This document shows positions 60,743-64,000 of a stretch of 64,000 nt of DNA, piece after piece. The notes below the pieces were generated by a model. That model saw only the letters and a program-made list of their open reading frames with translations, searched no databases and had not been told where the DNA came from. The position numbers were made by a program, and so were the translations under genes. Source of the stretch: Mustela lutreola (lineage: Eukaryota; Chordata; Mammalia; Carnivora; Mustelidae); contig NC_081295.1 of NCBI RefSeq assembly GCF_030435805.1, positions 156,831,001-156,895,000 of the forward strand, in the 5' to 3' direction. How positions within the stretch are numbered: the stretch's first letter is position 1; the number at the start of each line of letters is the position of its first letter.

Positions 60743-61916
60743 AAATGATATTTTAATGCTCTAATGGGAACGTTGCATGACAGTTGGAAGGAAACGGGTT
60801 TAAGACTTGAGCAGGAGCAGAACGGCTTTCTCAGTATGACGGAGTGCAGGTTTGGGGGTTGCAAGGAGCGAGAACCACAGGTGCCTCAGCGCTGAATTCC
60901 AGAGAAGGTGCGTCTCCTTGTACATGAGGCCGTGCAATGTGATCACGTTTAGTGATCTGCATTCTGGTGCCACGTGTCCTCTGCTCAAGAAACAAATGAG
61001 TGTTAAGTAGACTTAACAATTGGGACAGTTGGTGAGACCAAGCATGTGACCAGCCTTGGCTCCAGTGTTGGGGTCTGCTGGGAGTGGAAACCCAAGTTCC
61101 TACAGGACGGACAGGTCAGTACCCCACAGACCATGTGGTGAGGGTGGGTGCAGTTAACAGGCGTTCCAGCTAAATGATAAGGGAAACAACAGAAATGTTG
61201 CCATGAAAATTGGCAACCCTAGCCCAGGAGAGATCGTTGGTACAGAGTGGAAAAGGAATCAAACACAGGGTTAGGCCATAAATCTAGAATCTAGGATTCT
61301 CCTAGAGGAGGTCTTAAAAAGTAGAGAAAGAAACCCAGAGTCGAAGGGGAAGACTTGGGTGTTGGTAGGAAGCTTGACTAATGCACACACACACACAGAC
61401 AAAAGTAGTAATTGCCCAAATGTATAGAAAAACAGTAAGCGAAGATGAGATGTATACATTTTAAAGCTGAAGTTAAAACCGTCAACATCTGGTCTCACCA
61501 AGATTTAACCCTTGTTAAGGTCAAATGCTAAATGTGCATCCAGCCCATCTACCAGCTCAGGAATGTTTCCTCAAGGACCCTAGAGGCATTTCTGAAATAC
61601 AGTGCTGTTTTAATCATGGTGATCTCCCATTCTCCTGGGAAGACTTGGGTCGAACTTCAGCTAAGCTATGACTCCAAATTGTAACACTATTGTGTTTCAG
61701 ATGGGTTGTGTCCATTTAGCTATCCAACAGAGTGAGATTTCTTTTTTTCTCTTCTATTCCCATAGCAGATTGCCTATGATAGTCATTCTGGTTTAACACT
61801 TACTCAATTATAAAACTTCTGGTTCTACCACCTTTGTGCAGCGGTTTTCTAGGCTGGGAGATTTTGTTTTTAATTATATTTCCCAACAGCTTCTGAGGGT
61901 CAATTATGTATTTAAG
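60743..61916. other. intergenic stretch
   Basis: A short (CA)n lies near 61,384. Nothing else was recognised. Confidence 0.4.
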
Positions 61917-62150
61917 GCTTTCCATTAATTTTTTCTTCTTTTTTTTAAAAATTATTTGTTTAACAGAGAGAGAGAGAATGAGAGCCAGCACACAAGCAGG
62001 GGGAGTAGTACACAGAGGGAAAAGTGGGCTCTTGTAAGAGCAGGGATCCCAGTTGTGGGGCTCTGATCCCAGGATCTGGGATCATGACCTGATCTGAAGG
62101 CAGATGCTTACCTGACTGAGCCACCAAGGCACCCTGCTTTCCATTGATTT
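61917..62150 (-). mobile_element. old CanSINE
   Basis: Minus-strand, diverged CanSINE. Near-identical duplications 'gctttccattaattt' at 61,917 and 'gctttccattgattt' at 62,136 flank it. Confidence 0.82.
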
Positions 62151-62884
62151 CTTGCATAATTTTGATAGTAGTCCCTTGGTTATTAACCCCCCCAAAAAAT
62201 CCCTACATATTCCATATATCATTTAAATATATCTATAGCTAATATTCTAGTACTTGTCTTTAGATGTCTGACTAATGTTCATAACCTGATTTAATGTAAC
62301 TTAACACTTCTTGATAATACTTTTCCTAAATGCAGGTCCTGCATTTTGTATAATGAAACCTTTTAGGTATCACTTATATATAAACTCCTCTGTAGTTTCC
62401 CAAGTGGCCACTGGGTCACACATGGTTTTTCATTTAATGAAAAGAGACATAGTTTGTATTTGTGATGAATCATATACAATTGTGAAAAGTTTTCTTATAT
62501 ATCATGCAGTAAGGGAAAAAAGAGCAAATCAAAAATAAACTATACATCCTTGCTAACCAGATAAAAATTAATATAAATGTTAATTATACTTTTAAATAAC
62601 TCTCCATTAGGACACTTCTGGTAAGGATATTACGGGGGTAGGATTCTTTTGTGCCCATAAAACAGCAAACTCTCCTGAAGTAAACTGTGCCCAACACAAC
62701 ACGCCCCCAACCTCTCACAGGACCATCTTTGAGCAAGTTCTGCAGTAACTTGGGACCCCAAACCAACCTGGGGCAAGGTTCCTGGCTATAAGCTTGATTG
62801 GCAGGACTAGCAACCAGGCCGGGGAATGGCGACATGACTCGCAGTGCAACAGGGCCGCAAAGACCAGTGAGCTCCACTAGTCAG
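62151..62884. other. intergenic stretch
   Basis: AT-rich; nothing recognised. Confidence 0.4.
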
Positions 62885-62914
62885 AGTTCCAGCTCCTCTC
62901 GTGAAAGAGGGGGA

Positions 62915-62930
62915 AGCCCTGAAAAGGGCC
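62915..62930 (-). terminator. H4 mRNA 3' stem-loop (minus gene)
   Basis: Minus-strand GGCCCT-TTTC-AGGGCT; the closing pair is G-T instead of G-C. A downstream element 'gagaggagctgg' is present about 15 bases on. Confidence 0.92.
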
Positions 62931-62965
62931 TTTTGCTTTTTTGGATGGGAGGATTAGCAGGAGGC

Positions 62966-63375
<410 letters not shown>

Positions 63376-63650
63376 CGCGGGCGGGCGCCAAGGCCCCGCC
63401 CCCAGACCGGCTCCTCCCACCTCTGGGCGGAGCTCCGAGGACTGTGCGAGGGAGGGAGCAAGGTCGCGTGGAAGGTCTGGCTTCTCCTGAGCCGGTCGTA
63501 CTGGTGTCTGCAGGAATCTCCCCCATGAAAACGTTACTAGGGGCTTCAGTTTACAACAAAGTACTGCCTTCTCTCATTGAGAAGGGGAATGGTTGTTGGC
63601 TGGGAAGGGAACCCTAAGATGTCACCCCGAAACAGGAGTGTAGGGGTTCA
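63376..63650. other. GC-rich upstream flank of H4
   Basis: GC-rich for about 150 bases beyond the promoter; no gene recognised. Confidence 0.4.
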
Positions 63651-64000
63651 GGACATACCGTCTCAAAATAGGCCTCTTCGGTATGGAGGGCAGCAGAAGA
63701 CGTCCCCCCACCCCCCAACCAAATGCGCCTCTTTGTCTAAGGACTGTATGCGAGCAGATGATTTTTAAGAAACACCGACAGGGTAGAATCTCTAAAATCT
63801 TCCTAACGGGACATTTTAACATTCATGAAGGAGACCTCAACCTCTAAGTGTCGCCCTCTCTGCAGCAGGAAGAGAAGGACGACTAAATCACCAGACATTC
63901 CTGTCCTTGGGAAAGCCCCAGCCTAATTCGGCATCACAACCTTGTTTCCCGTCTTTTTCCCGCCAACCCCAGGCTGGCTTCCCGGGCACTCCCTTCCCAC
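63651..64000 (+). mobile_element. LTR 5' part, running off the window
   Basis: Opens with 'gtctcaaaataggcctcttc', the same motif as at 58,325, and continues to the window end with U3-like composition. Fossil LTR; family not resolved. Confidence 0.4.

Overview
This window is mammalian nuclear DNA, most likely from a carnivoran. The evidence is a set of tRNA-Lys-derived CanSINE elements (heads reading like 'gggtgcctgggtggctcag', tails of AAATAAATAAAATCTT) sitting beside L1, L2, MIR and LTR remnants, and single-exon replication-dependent histone genes. The CanSINE head type looks caniform, perhaps arctoid or mustelid; that finer placement is inference from remembered consensus sequences.

Positions 1-47,500 are a tRNA gene cluster in otherwise repeat-rich non-coding DNA. 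Twelve intact nuclear tRNA genes are readable on both strands: Phe-GAA, Ile-AAT (two), Ser-CGA, Val-AAC, Thr-AGT (two), Leu-TAA, Val-CAC, initiator Met-CAT, Gln-CTG and Gln-TTG. A degraded Arg-TCG-like sequence lies at 8.3 kb. Nine CpG-rich patches occur here, several directly 5' of a tRNA gene. I see no convincing protein-coding gene in this part.

Positions 47,500-64,000 are a core-histone array: H4 pseudogene (+), H2B (-), H2A (+), H3.1 (-), H2A (-), H2B (+), H4 (+), H4 (-). Every intact gene has the histone 3' stem-loop, and upstream TATA, CCAAT, H2B octamer or H4 site-II-like elements can be read. Apart from the orientation of H3, the order matches what I recall of the human 6p22.1 HIST1 block H2BC13-H2AC13-H3C10-H2AC14-H2BC14-H4C11-H4C12. 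Symbols are given on that positional basis.

The most interesting signal is structural. The two divergent H2A/H2B pairs form an inverted repeat of about 1.16 kb per arm, nearly identical through both coding regions and the shared promoter, with H3 between them. The two H4 coding regions are also nearly identical although their flanks are unrelated. This points to ongoing gene conversion. The H3 orientation and the H2A tail lengths fit an inversion between the arms. The tRNAs decode codons and the histones package new DNA in S phase; both are high-output gene families sharing one chromosomal neighbourhood.
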